Assembly: GCF_900107245.1 (NCBI RefSeq)
Contig: NZ_FNPG01000005.1
Span: forward strand, 1 to 64,000
Length of the DNA stretch: 64,000 nucleotides
Source: Lachnobacterium bovis DSM 14045
Lineage (GTDB): Bacteria > Bacillota > Clostridia > Lachnospirales > Lachnospiraceae
Reading direction: 5' to 3'
Shown: positions 52,782-61,786 of the stretch, in pieces
Layout: every line of letters begins with the position of its first letter
Position numbering within the stretch: position 1 is the stretch's first letter
The notes under the pieces: generated by a model
What the model saw: only the letters and a program-made list of their open reading frames with translations
Databases searched by the model: none
What the model was told of the DNA's origin: nothing
Program-made: the position numbers and the translations under genes

Positions 52782-53450
52782 TTATTCTCCTTTCGAAAAG
52801 TCTTTTAATTCACTTCTCATCTGATTAATATATTCTGTATTATTTATAATTAAATCTTGCTTAATTTCATCAAGATTGTTAAACCTACAATTTTGAATAA
52901 TAGTGTGTACCTTTGAGACAGCTTCTTCAACATTTCTGTTACATACAAGATAATCATATTTTTCTATTTCTTCTGCCTCTTCAACCGCTCTATTCATTCT
53001 AAAACTAATAACGTCCTCTGTCTCAGTTCCACGATTCTCTAAACGTGATTTTAACTCTTTAGCACTTGGTGCTGTTATAAACAACAACTTTGTATCTTTA
53101 AATTGTTCTTTAATCTTAAGTGCTCCTTGTATTTCTATTTCTAGTATAACACTTTTTCCATCGTTCAGCTGATTAAACACATATTCTTTAGGTGTTCCAT
53201 AATAATTACCTACATATTGAGCATACTCTATCAATTCATCTTTTTCTATCATATCCTCAAACTTTTCTTTCGAAACAAAGAAATATGACTTACCATGAAT
53301 TTCACCTGCTCTAGGACTTCTTGTAGTTGCTGAAACCGACAAAGCATAATCATCTCTATGCTCCTCAAGTAACTTTTTCATTATTGTGCCTTTTCCTACC
53401 CCGGAAAACCCAGAAACAACGACTAAAATACCTTTTTGCTTCTCGCTCAT
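52782..53450 (-). CDS. gmk: Guanylate kinase
   Basis: Phosphorylates GMP. P-loop SGFSGVGKGTIMKKL, RSPRAGEIHGKSYFF, and the GMP-binding YGTPKEYV are all visible. Start at 53450 follows an AAAGAGG box; the frame from 53483 has none. 222 aa. Same order as in B. subtilis (yicC-remA-gmk-rpoZ). Confidence 0.95.
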   Translation of the reverse strand: MSEKQKGILVVVSGFSGVGKGTIMKKLLEEHRDDYALSVSATTRSPRAGEIHGKSYFFVSKEKFEDMIEKDELIEYAQYVGNYYGTPKEYVFNQLNDGKSVILEIEIQGALKIKEQFKDTKLLFITAPSAKELKSRLENRGTETEDVISFRMNRAVEEAEEIEKYDYLVCNRNVEEAVSKVHTIIQNCRFNNLDEIKQDLIINNTEYINQMRSELKDFSKGE

Positions 53451-53512
53451 CGTGATACCTCTTTTTCTATTTCTTTTATTCAATCAATTATACACATAAA
53501 GTTAATTATCGC

Positions 53513-53749
53513 TTAACACTCAAATCGATTTATCAAAGTATCTGTTTGAAGAGATGATGTAATTATATAATCATCTGAAGTATATATAATACTTTTAGTC
53601 TTTCGACCTTGTGTAGCATCGATTATTTTATGATTATCTTTTGCATAAGTTATTTGTCTTTTAGCTGGAGCTGATTCTGCTGAAACAATGGCTATAACCT
53701 TGTCCGCATTAACCAAATTTCCAAAACCAACATTTATCATTTTTTTCAT
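53513..53749 (-). CDS. remA: RemA-like extracellular matrix regulator (DUF370)
   Basis: RemA is a small DNA-binding activator of matrix genes in B. subtilis. NVGFGNLVNADKVIAIVS and ITYAKDNHKIIDATQGRKTKSII are the family core. 78 aa from the ATG at 53749; a GTG two codons earlier overlaps the yicC stop. Genes of this family are conserved next to gmk even in organisms where the matrix role is not shown. Confidence 0.88.
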   Translation of the reverse strand: MKKMINVGFGNLVNADKVIAIVSAESAPAKRQITYAKDNHKIIDATQGRKTKSIIYTSDDYIITSSLQTDTLINRFEC

Positions 53750-53755
53750 AAGCAC

Positions 53756-54640
53756 CTATTCTATATTTTGAATCTGCTCTCTAACTTTTTCAATATTTGT
53801 TTTCAATTCGATTCCTATACCTGAAATATCAATATTATTTGCTTTTGAAAGAATTGTAGTCGCTTCTCGATTCATCTCTTGAGCAATGAAATTTAACTTA
53901 CGACCAACATCTTCTATCTCTTCATCGTTCATCTCATCTATTGCAGCTTTTATATGACTTCTTAATCTGACTATTTCTTCATCAACACAAACCTTATCCG
54001 CATACAAGGTAACCTCTGTGGCTAGTTTCCATTCATCAACTTTGCCCTCTTCAAAAATCTCTTTAATTCTTTCTTCGAGTTTTTCTTTATATAGATTTAC
54101 TATTTCTGGTGATTTTTCTTCAATTATATCAACATATTTCTGCATGTTAATAAGTTTTTCTTGTAAATCTTTATGAAGATTAGCACCTTCTTTCAACCTA
54201 GACTCGCTAAATGCATCAGCTGCCTTTCTAATAGTTGCCTCTAGCTTAGGCCATAACTCGTCTTCATCAGCATCTTTTTCTTCCATAACAAAAACATCTG
54301 GATATCTAGATAAAGTACTTACTCGAACGTCATTCTCAAGGCCAAATTTTTCACTTATCTGGTTCAAATAATCAAGATATTGTTTAGCCATATCCTCATT
54401 GTAATGAAGTGACTGATTATTATCTTTTAAGTCTTCATAAGTTATATATATATCAATTTTGCCTCTTTGTACATATTCTTTTAAAAGATTTCTAATTTTA
54501 CCTTCTAATGAATTAAGCTTTTTAGGCATTCTAGCATTAATGTCAAGATATCTATGATTTACAGATTTGATTTCGATTGTAAATCTACAATTTTCGTCGA
54601 CAAATTCTGCACGACCAAAGCCTGTCATACTTTTTACCAT
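53756..54640 (-). CDS. yicC: YicC/YloC-family endoribonuclease
   Basis: VKSMTGFGRAEF is the family N-terminus, and the C-terminal DUF1732 part has EEIVRLRSHI and GRKLNFIAQEMNREATTILSK. 294 aa, normal. Some family members act in degradation of a small RNA in E. coli. First gene of the long operon, behind a consensus promoter and a structured leader. Confidence 0.93.
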   Translation of the reverse strand: MVKSMTGFGRAEFVDENCRFTIEIKSVNHRYLDINARMPKKLNSLEGKIRNLLKEYVQRGKIDIYITYEDLKDNNQSLHYNEDMAKQYLDYLNQISEKFGLENDVRVSTLSRYPDVFVMEEKDADEDELWPKLEATIRKAADAFSESRLKEGANLHKDLQEKLINMQKYVDIIEEKSPEIVNLYKEKLEERIKEIFEEGKVDEWKLATEVTLYADKVCVDEEIVRLRSHIKAAIDEMNDEEIEDVGRKLNFIAQEMNREATTILSKANNIDISGIGIELKTNIEKVREQIQNIE

Positions 54641-54661
54641 TACAGTGTCCTTTCCAAAATC

Positions 54662-54707
54662 TTATATGTTTTAACACATCACAACATGCATAAAACAAAA
54701 CATATAA
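54662..54707 (-). promoter_or_regulatory. Stem-loop in the yicC leader
   Basis: TTATATGTTTT (54662-54672) and AAAACATATAA (54697-54707) form a perfect 11-bp stem with a 24-nt loop. Upstream in the same leader ATGCATTTTGGTGCAT forms a second short hairpin. The leader is about 105 nt between promoter and start codon. Confidence 0.55.
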
Positions 54708-54753
54708 AACTTTTACGAAAATTCATATGCACCAAAATGCATAATCGTATTTT

Positions 54754-54782
54754 ATTATAATGCCAAATTATCAATTCGTCAA
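54754..54782 (-). promoter_or_regulatory. Promoter of the yicC operon
   Basis: Minus strand: TTGACG (54782-54777), 17-bp spacer, TATAAT (54759-54754). Back to back with the rqcH promoter, 8 bp between the two -35 boxes. Confidence 0.87.
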
Positions 54783-54790
54783 ATACATCA

Positions 54791-54819
54791 TTGATATTTT
54801 TATTTATTTTTTGTATAAT
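54791..54819 (+). promoter_or_regulatory. Promoter of rqcH
   Basis: TTGATA (54791-54796), 17-bp spacer, TATAAT (54814-54819); GGAGG then precedes the start codon at 54854. Confidence 0.85.
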
Positions 54820-54853
54820 TAATTTGTTTATTTTTTATGTGGAGGTAAAGACT

Positions 54854-56599
54854 ATGGCCTTTGATGGTATCGTTATATCTAATTTAGTTCATGAACTGAA
54901 TAATACTATTTTAAATTCTAGAATTAGTAAAATTTCCCAACCTGAAAAAGATGAAATTCTTTTAACTTTTAAAGGTACAAAAGGCTCAAATCGTTTGCTT
55001 ATTTCAGTAAATGCATCACTGCCTTTTATGTGTTTAACCAAAGAAAATAAGCCAGCACCTCTTCAGGCGCCAACTTTTTGTATGGTTCTTAGAAAACACA
55101 TAGCAAATGGGCGTATAACTAAGATTTATCAACCTAGTTTTGATAGAATTATACATTTAGAAATTGAACATTTAAATGAAATGGGTGATTTATCACAAAA
55201 AACATTGATTATCGAATTAATGGGTAAACACTCAAATATTATTTTTTGCGATAGTGATAACACTATTATAAACAGTATTAAACATGTTTCTTGTTTAGTA
55301 AGTTCTTTGCGTGAAGTTCTACCTGGCAGAAAATATTTCATGCCAAATACACAGGGCGACAAAATTGATCCTTTCAAAATTAAAAATTCGTCCGAAATAT
55401 TCGACGTTATTCATGCAAAACCGCTTTCTGTAATAAAAGCGATTTATACTTCTTTTAATGGTATCAGTCCTCTTATAGCAAGTGAGGTTTGTTATCGTTC
55501 GGGAATAGATGGCGACAGTTCTGTTAGTGCTTTTTCAGATGATACAATGCAACACGTTGCGAATACTTTTTTCTGGTTTATTGAAGATTTGAAAAATGAT
55601 AAATTCCAACCATGTATCGTTAGAGAAAAAAAAGCTCCTATTGAGTTTTCTTCCGTCAATCTATTGCAATACCAGGATTATAACACAACAATTTATGATT
55701 CTATTTCGGAAGTACTAGAACTTTTCTACAAGGAAAGAAACAACCACTCTCGAATTCGTCAAAAATCGCACGAATTACGCCATATTGTTACAACAGCTTT
55801 AGAACGTAATCAAAAAAAATTAGATTTGCAAACTAAACAATTAAAAGACACTAATAAACGTGATAAATTCCGAATTTACGGTGAACTGATTAATTCATAC
55901 GGTTATAATCTTGATCCGGATGCCAGATTTTTAGAAGCACCTAACTACTACGACAATAACAAAATTATCAAAATTCCTCTTGATCCAACTATGACTCCTC
56001 AAGAGAATTCAAAAAAATATTTTGATAAATATCAAAAATTCAAACGTACATACGAAGCTTTGACCGAACTAATTGATGAAACTGATCACAATATTAAGCA
56101 TTTACAATCTATTTTATCTTCAATTGATATTGCAACTTCTGCTGAGGACCTTGTTCAAATCAAAGAAGAATTGATTGATTTTGGATATATTAAAAAACAT
56201 AAAAATAACAAAAAAAATAAAATAAAGAGCAAACCTTTTCACTATGTTTCAAGTGATGGTTATGATATTTATGTTGGAAAAAATAATTACCAAAACGATC
56301 AACTAACTTTTAAATTTGCTACAGGAAATGATTGGTGGTTTCACGCAAAGGGTATGCCTGGTTCACATGTTATTGTAAAATCAAATAACACTGAATTACC
56401 TGACAGAGTATTTGAAGAAGCAGGTAGTTTAGCTGCATATTATTCTAGTGGGCGTGAAAATGAAAAAGTTGAAATAGACTACTTGCAAAAGAAAAATGTC
56501 AAAAAGCCAAATTCCGGTGCACCAGGTTTTGTAGTTTACTATACTAACTACTCTTTGATTGCGATTCCTGATATATCAAATTTAAAAAAGATTGATTAA
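54854..56599 (+). CDS. rqcH: RqcH (NFACT family ribosome quality control protein)
   Basis: RqcH binds stalled 50S subunits and adds C-terminal Ala tails that mark nascent chains for decay. The 581-residue protein has the NFACT-N region at the start (FDGIVISNLVHEL), a long coiled coil (about residues 300-430) and the NFACT-R domain at the end with NDWWFHAKGMPGSHVIVKS. Start at 54854 is certain: the longer frame begins exactly at the -35 box. Monocistronic, with a shared terminator downstream. Confidence 0.92.
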   Translation: MAFDGIVISNLVHELNNTILNSRISKISQPEKDEILLTFKGTKGSNRLLISVNASLPFMCLTKENKPAPLQAPTFCMVLRKHIANGRITKIYQPSFDRIIHLEIEHLNEMGDLSQKTLIIELMGKHSNIIFCDSDNTIINSIKHVSCLVSSLREVLPGRKYFMPNTQGDKIDPFKIKNSSEIFDVIHAKPLSVIKAIYTSFNGISPLIASEVCYRSGIDGDSSVSAFSDDTMQHVANTFFWFIEDLKNDKFQPCIVREKKAPIEFSSVNLLQYQDYNTTIYDSISEVLELFYKERNNHSRIRQKSHELRHIVTTALERNQKKLDLQTKQLKDTNKRDKFRIYGELINSYGYNLDPDARFLEAPNYYDNNKIIKIPLDPTMTPQENSKKYFDKYQKFKRTYEALTELIDETDHNIKHLQSILSSIDIATSAEDLVQIKEELIDFGYIKKHKNNKKNKIKSKPFHYVSSDGYDIYVGKNNYQNDQLTFKFATGNDWWFHAKGMPGSHVIVKSNNTELPDRVFEEAGSLAAYYSSGRENEKVEIDYLQKKNVKKPNSGAPGFVVYYTNYSLIAIPDISNLKKID

Positions 56600-56620
56600 T
56601 TCTTAAAATATATAACAGTA

Positions 56621-56648
56621 TAAAAAGGATGGCATTGCCATCCTTTTA
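56621..56648. terminator. Bidirectional terminator between rqcH and recG
   Basis: TAAAAAGGATGGC (56621-56633) and GCCATCCTTTTA (56637-56648) form a long stem with an ATT loop; T-rich ends serve both strands. Confidence 0.87.
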
Positions 56649-58706
56649 TAAATTGATTTTCTGAAGGCTATCGCTTAAATGCCTTTCTAACCATATTTTC
56701 AAATTTTTATTGCTATCATCTTGTAATAAAGCGTCCTGATCTAATATCTCATTTACACTATCTGCCGCTTTTTTCAAAACATCAGCGTCTTGATAAATAT
56801 CTGCAAGCTGAAAATTAAATTCTCCACTTTGTCGAATACCAAAGAAATCCCCTGGTCCCCTCAGTTTCAAATCTTCGCTTGCAATAAAAAAGCCATCATT
56901 AGATTTATTAAGTATCTCTAATCTCTTTTTTGCATTTTTACTTCTAGATGTGTTAATCATTATACAATATCCCTGGGCATCGCCACGACCAATTCTTCCT
57001 CTTAATTGATGCAATTGAGCTAAACCAAATCTATCTGCGTTTTCAATTAACATAACTGTTGAATTCGGTACGTTAACCCCAACTTCTACTACTGTAGTTG
57101 AAACCAACACCTGTATCTCATTTTTTGAAAATGCTTCCATTATTTTATTCTTCTCTGAAGGTTTCATTTTACCATTAAGCATAGCAACATTAATCTTATT
57201 CTTAAATATCTGTTGTAATGTCTTTGTATAATCTGTTACATTTTCACCATCCATATTCTCAGATTCTTCTACCAAAGGACATATAACATATGCCTGATGT
57301 CCCATTTTTACCTGAGAAGCTATAAACTCATATGCTTTATTTCTATAACTCGAATCAACTACACAGTTTTTAATAGGTAATCGCCTAGCTGGAACCTCAT
57401 CTATAATCGAAACATCTAAATCACCATATAAAATAATTGCGAGTGTTCTAGGAATAGGTGTAGCACTCATTACAATAATGTGAGGTAATTCACCTTTTTT
57501 TGAAAAAGTACTCCTTTGTTCTACTCCAAATCTATGCTGTTCATCTGTTACAACAAGAGCCAAATTACAAAACTCAACTTTATCTTGAATAACTGCATGA
57601 GTACCTATAATCATAGCATTTGGTGTATTTAGGATTCTCTCATAAGCCTCTCTCTTTTGTTTTGCCGTCATAGAACCCGTTAATAGAATTAAAGGAATAT
57701 CTAATCCAAATAATGTTGCCCATTCCAAAAATGTATCATAATGTTGTCTAGCCAATACTTCTGTAGGTGCCATAATCGCTGACTGATAACCATTTTTAAA
57801 AGCTTCACACATTGCTAAGAAGGCTACAATTGTTTTGCCTGAGCCAACATCACCTTGTATTAATCTTTCCATAGAAACGTTTTTTTGAAGATCTGTTTGC
57901 ACTTCAGCTAACGCTCTCTTCTGAGCATTGGTAAGCTCATATGGTAGTTTTTTTATTAAGTTTTCAACAAAATCATCTCTTTTAAAAACAAACGAATTCT
58001 TTTCTTTGATTTGTCTACTTTTTTGTAACTGCATTGCCAAAATAAATATAAAAAACTCATCAAAAACAAGTCTTTTCCTGGCAATAATCAAACTATCCAT
58101 AGAATCAGGAAAATGTATTTGTTTTATTGCATAATTATAATCACATAGATTATATTTATTTTTTATATTTTGAGGTAAATAATCTAAGAATAATTTTTCT
58201 TTTTTTAAAACTTCAAAAATTGTTTTAGTTACTAATTTATTGGACAACCCAGTCGTTAATGAATAAATAGGTGTTAAAGTTTCCTCAATTTTTGAATATT
58301 CTTTTTCATCATAAACTACCGGCTGTTCCATAACAAATCTATTGTTTTTTTTCTTGATTTTACCATAAAAAATAAAATATTTTCCCGGAATAAGTTTAGA
58401 TTTAATATAAGGCATTCTATACCAAATACATTCCACATTTATACCTGCATGATATAAATATAACAACGTTATTGGAATTCTAGTATTATTTTTTACAATT
58501 GGATTTTTAGATACAATAGCCCTTATAGCATACGTTTTATTTGATTCAATATCATTATCAAGCATGCGTGCTTTAGGATATAATAAATAATTTCTAGGAA
58601 AATGAAGGAGTATATCACCTACGGTGTATACTCCTATTTTCTTTAACATATCTTCAGTTTTAGGGCCAATACCTTTTACATTGATAATTGAAGTTTGTAA
58701 TTCCAT
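56646..58706 (-). CDS. recG: ATP-dependent DNA helicase RecG
   Basis: RecG remodels stalled forks and recombination intermediates. The 686-residue protein has a wedge/OB domain at the N-terminus, GDVGSGKTIVA (Walker A), TDEQHRFGVEQR (DEXH-type box II), SATPIPRTLAI, and the closing QLRGRIGRGDAQGYC. It is the last gene of the asp23-fakA-like-recG unit. Confidence 0.95.
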   Translation of the reverse strand: MELQTSIINVKGIGPKTEDMLKKIGVYTVGDILLHFPRNYLLYPKARMLDNDIESNKTYAIRAIVSKNPIVKNNTRIPITLLYLYHAGINVECIWYRMPYIKSKLIPGKYFIFYGKIKKKNNRFVMEQPVVYDEKEYSKIEETLTPIYSLTTGLSNKLVTKTIFEVLKKEKLFLDYLPQNIKNKYNLCDYNYAIKQIHFPDSMDSLIIARKRLVFDEFFIFILAMQLQKSRQIKEKNSFVFKRDDFVENLIKKLPYELTNAQKRALAEVQTDLQKNVSMERLIQGDVGSGKTIVAFLAMCEAFKNGYQSAIMAPTEVLARQHYDTFLEWATLFGLDIPLILLTGSMTAKQKREAYERILNTPNAMIIGTHAVIQDKVEFCNLALVVTDEQHRFGVEQRSTFSKKGELPHIIVMSATPIPRTLAIILYGDLDVSIIDEVPARRLPIKNCVVDSSYRNKAYEFIASQVKMGHQAYVICPLVEESENMDGENVTDYTKTLQQIFKNKINVAMLNGKMKPSEKNKIMEAFSKNEIQVLVSTTVVEVGVNVPNSTVMLIENADRFGLAQLHQLRGRIGRGDAQGYCIMINTSRSKNAKKRLEILNKSNDGFFIASEDLKLRGPGDFFGIRQSGEFNFQLADIYQDADVLKKAADSVNEILDQDALLQDDSNKNLKIWLERHLSDSLQKINL

Positions 58707-58721
58707 ATATAGCTCCTAAAA

Positions 58722-60389
58722 CTATTCTACTGAAATTATATAATAATAAATTGGTTGTCCACCATTATTAACTTCAACTTCTAAGTCTGCATATTTTTCT
58801 TGAATTTTTGCCGAAATCTTATCAGCATCTTCTTCCTTAGCATCAGCACCGATGTAAATACTTACAATTGCAGAATCCTCGTCTACCATCTCATCTACCA
58901 TCTCTAATGTAGTTGCTTCAAGATCTTGTCCAACAGAAAGAATAGATTTATCTCCTATTCCCATAAAATCGTTTTGTTTGATTTCTTTTCCATCAATTTC
59001 TGTATCTCTAACAGCATATGTAACCTGACCAGTTTTTACATTTTCGATTTCTGACATCATATTTTCTTTATTTTCTTCTGCAGAAGCTCCAACTACATAG
59101 TTTACTAATGCTGTAATTCCCTGTGGAATTGTCTTAGTTGGAATAACTACAATGTCTTTATCTTCGCATAATGATGCAGCCTGATTAGCAGCCATTATAA
59201 TATTTTTATTATTAGGTAAAACATAAATAGTGTCTGCATTAACCTTTTCAATTGCATTTAATACATCATCTGTACTAGGGTTCATTGTCTGTCCACCTTC
59301 AATGATGTAATCTGTCCCAAGTGCTTTTAATATTTCATTTATACCATCACCAATTGAAACTGCAATAAATCCAACCTCTTTGTGCTCCATTTTGGATTCT
59401 TCTTTAGGCTGTTGTTCTGCTACTTTATTTGCTTCTTTTAAAAGTTTTTCCTGATGTTCCTCTCTCATATTATCAATTTTAATTCTTGATAATGCACCAA
59501 ATGTCAATGCTTTTTGAATCGCTAAACCCGGATCGTTTGTATGAACATGTGTCTTAACAATCTCATCATCTGCAACTACTACAATAGAATCACCAATTGA
59601 TTCAAGATATGACTTGTATGCCTTTTCCTCTTTATCTGAAATTGGATTATTTAACATAATAATAAACTCTGTACAATATCCAAATTTAATTTCAACTTCT
59701 TGTGGCTGTTCGGCTACTTTGCCTTCAGATGATTTAGATACTTCATTTGATTCAATTGTATAATCAATTTCTTTACCTGTTAACGCATCAAATGCACCTT
59801 TTAAAACTTGTACTAAACCTTGTCCGCCTGAGTCAACTACTCCAGCCTGTTTTAAAACTGGCAACATATCAGGTGTCTTGCTAAGAACATACTCAGCTTC
59901 TTCAATAACGCCTGAAACAAACTCTACTACATCATCTGTTTTTGTTGATAGTTCTTCAGCCTTATTAGCTCCACCTTTTGCTACTGTTAAAATAGTACCT
60001 TCTTTTGGCTTCATTACTGCCTTATAAGCTGTTTCAACAGCTTTTTGAACTGCTTCACTTAAAATAACAACGTCTAGTTCGTCATATTCTTTTATTACTT
60101 TACAAAAGCCTCTGAATAGTTGCGATAAAATAACACCAGAGTTTCCTCTTGCTCCTCTTAAAGAACCAGAAGAGATAGCCTTAGCAAGTTTATCCATTGT
60201 AGGCTCTTCTAACTCGCTAACAGCTTTTGCCGCAGACATTATAGTCATAGACATATTAGTACCTGTATCTCCATCGGGAACTGGGAACACATTAAGTTCA
60301 TTAATCCATTCTTTCTTTGCTTCTAAATTCTTAGCTCCAGCTAAAAACATTTTTGCCAATAAATCTGCTTTAATACTGGTAATTTTCAA
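58722..60389 (-). CDS. DAK2/FakA-like kinase (YloV family)
   Basis: The N-terminal DhaL domain holds VFPVPDGDTGTNMSMTI, the nucleotide/metal site of dihydroxyacetone-kinase-like proteins. A middle domain and a C-terminal DegV/EDD-like part follow. The family includes FakA, the ATP-binding subunit of fatty acid kinase; no FakB is seen here. 555 aa. Position between asp23 and recG matches yloU-yloV-recG-type order. Confidence 0.88.
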   Translation of the reverse strand: MKITSIKADLLAKMFLAGAKNLEAKKEWINELNVFPVPDGDTGTNMSMTIMSAAKAVSELEEPTMDKLAKAISSGSLRGARGNSGVILSQLFRGFCKVIKEYDELDVVILSEAVQKAVETAYKAVMKPKEGTILTVAKGGANKAEELSTKTDDVVEFVSGVIEEAEYVLSKTPDMLPVLKQAGVVDSGGQGLVQVLKGAFDALTGKEIDYTIESNEVSKSSEGKVAEQPQEVEIKFGYCTEFIIMLNNPISDKEEKAYKSYLESIGDSIVVVADDEIVKTHVHTNDPGLAIQKALTFGALSRIKIDNMREEHQEKLLKEANKVAEQQPKEESKMEHKEVGFIAVSIGDGINEILKALGTDYIIEGGQTMNPSTDDVLNAIEKVNADTIYVLPNNKNIIMAANQAASLCEDKDIVVIPTKTIPQGITALVNYVVGASAEENKENMMSEIENVKTGQVTYAVRDTEIDGKEIKQNDFMGIGDKSILSVGQDLEATTLEMVDEMVDEDSAIVSIYIGADAKEEDADKISAKIQEKYADLEVEVNNGGQPIYYYIISVE

Positions 60390-60403
60390 TTTAATAGTCC
60401 TCC

Positions 60404-60763
60404 TTAATCAATAACACGTACGCCTTCGACGTAAATATTGATTTTATCAATTTCCATGCCTGTAAATTCTTCAACTTTATATTTAACTGTATCCATCAAG
60501 TTATCTGATACTGTATTAATGCTTATTCCATAAGCAATTATCACATGAAAATCTATTGTAATCTTATTCTCTGCATTAACATTAACGGAAATGCCATGAG
60601 CCATATAGTCTCTTTTTAATAATTTAACAAGACCATCTTTCATATTAACCGCTGCCATACCAACAATTCCAAAGCACTCTACTGCTACAGAGCCTGCATA
60701 TGTTGCTATAACATCATCATCAATCAAAATTTTCCCATATTGGGTATCCATTTGCCCTTTCAT
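60404..60763 (-). CDS. Asp23/Gls24 family protein (YloU)
   Basis: 119 aa, with GKILIDDDVIATYAGSVAVECFGIVGMA and KITIDFHVIIAYGISINTVS, the family core. Asp23 members anchor a membrane-associated stress network in staphylococci; the role of YloU is unclear. First gene of the operon, divergent from rpmB. Confidence 0.88.
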   Translation of the reverse strand: MKGQMDTQYGKILIDDDVIATYAGSVAVECFGIVGMAAVNMKDGLVKLLKRDYMAHGISVNVNAENKITIDFHVIIAYGISINTVSDNLMDTVKYKVEEFTGMEIDKINIYVEGVRVID

Positions 60764-60800
60764 ATCTTACCTCCATGAAATTGTGACGTAGTTATAATAT

Positions 60801-60828
60801 ATTATACCTAATTTTTATTAAAAAGCAA
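60801..60828 (-). promoter_or_regulatory. Promoter of the asp23-fakA-like-recG operon
   Basis: Minus strand: TTGCTT (60828-60823), 16-bp spacer, TATAAT (60806-60801). Confidence 0.7.
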
Positions 60829-60878
60829 ACCATCTTTTATAAACAAAATAATTTTTCCCTTAAATTTTAATTTTTTTC

Positions 60879-60907
60879 TTGCAATAATATTCTCCATCTG
60901 ATAAAAT
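60879..60907 (+). promoter_or_regulatory. Promoter of rpmB
   Basis: TTGCAA (60879-60884), 17-bp spacer, TAAAAT (60902-60907). Confidence 0.8.
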
Positions 60908-60923
60908 ATTATCGTTGTGAGTA

Positions 60924-60951
60924 TTTACTATCCGATATAAATGATAGTAAA
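60924..60951 (+). promoter_or_regulatory. Hairpin in the rpmB leader
   Basis: TTTACTATC (60924-60932) and GATAGTAAA (60943-60951) form a perfect 9-bp stem with a 10-nt loop, between the promoter and GGAGG of rpmB. It is a candidate for a ribosomal protein leader element. Confidence 0.6.
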
Positions 60952-60981
60952 ACTTAGTGAGATGCAAGGAGGTGCAATATC

Positions 60982-61167
60982 ATGGCAAAATGTGCAATTT
61001 GTGAAAAAGGCGTTCATTATGGTAATCAAGTTAGCCATTCTCATAGAAGATCAAACAGAGTTTGGAAATCTAACCTCAAACGTGTAAGTTGTAAAGTTAA
61101 TGGAGCATCTAAGAAGTTATATGTATGTGCTTCTTGCTTAAGATCAGGTAAAGTTGAAAGAGCATAG
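60982..61167 (+). CDS. rpmB: Ribosomal protein L28, zinc-binding form
   Basis: 61 aa with CAIC near the N-terminus and CASC near the C-terminus, the C+ type that holds zinc. VSHSHRRSNRVWKSNL is the rRNA-binding core. Divergent from asp23, a common arrangement. AAGGAGG lies before the ATG. Confidence 0.95.
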   Translation: MAKCAICEKGVHYGNQVSHSHRRSNRVWKSNLKRVSCKVNGASKKLYVCASCLRSGKVERA

Positions 61168-61187
61168 TGATGATATCCTTAGAGAAG

Positions 61188-61218
61188 GCTGTTAGAAGGA
61201 TTATCTAGCAGCTTTTTT
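61188..61218 (+). terminator. Terminator of rpmB
   Basis: GCTGTTAGA (61188-61196) and TCTAGCAGC (61204-61212) form a 9-bp stem with one G-U, followed by TTTTTT. Confidence 0.88.
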
Positions 61219-61251
61219 GGTATAATCGTAACTACTGATATTTTTTATCTG

Positions 61252-61303
61252 AAAAAATCCCAAACAATATCTAGAAATACCTAGAATTGATTGGGATTTT
61301 TTT
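61252..61303 (-). terminator. Terminator after gerW
   Basis: AAATCCCAA (61255-61263) and TTGGGATTT (61291-61299) with a nested TCTAG/CTAGA stem; T run on the minus strand. Confidence 0.8.
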
Positions 61304-61744
61304 CTAATTATTGTTTTCTATAGACTTTGAAAGAATATCTTCCATCTCAGCTTTTGCTTCTTCTTTTACATTTTCGTCAATATCATCTAATTTGTTTTCT
61401 TTTTTATTCTTTCTAAACTCATTGAATTTATCAACAAAATCTGGAACCATATCTAAAATCTTAGTAATACTATCTTGATTTTTAACATTAACTAATCTAG
61501 TTGTACCATTTTGAATAACTAGAACAGCACTAGGCATAATTTTTCCACCCATACTACCTGCTCCACTTTCCGACTCTTTCTTTGAAAATGCACCAGCTGC
61601 AACACCAAATGAAACATCAACTAATGGTAAAATAATAGTATCTCCAATATGAATTGCATCGCCTACAACAGTTTTAGTCGAAATAAAACTATCCATACCT
61701 TTAAATAATGATTCTACAGTATTATTAAATGAATTTTCTGACAT
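61304..61744 (-). CDS. gerW: GerW/YtfJ-family sporulation protein
   Basis: The protein is 146 aa. Family features are VESLFKGMDSFISTKTVVGDAI, then SFGVAAGAFSKKE with a glycine-rich loop SGAGSMGGKIMPSAVLVI. In B. subtilis YtfJ (GerW) is needed for germination and is next to YtfI, as here. Start at 61744 has GGAGG upstream. Presence of the pair suggests a spore-forming ancestry, but members also occur in non-sporulating Lachnospiraceae. Confidence 0.88.
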   Translation of the reverse strand: MSENSFNNTVESLFKGMDSFISTKTVVGDAIHIGDTIILPLVDVSFGVAAGAFSKKESESGAGSMGGKIMPSAVLVIQNGTTRLVNVKNQDSITKILDMVPDFVDKFNEFRKNKKENKLDDIDENVKEEAKAEMEDILSKSIENNN

Positions 61745-61786
61745 TTTTATCCCTCCGCATTCCTTTTTTATTTTCACTTCTAGACA

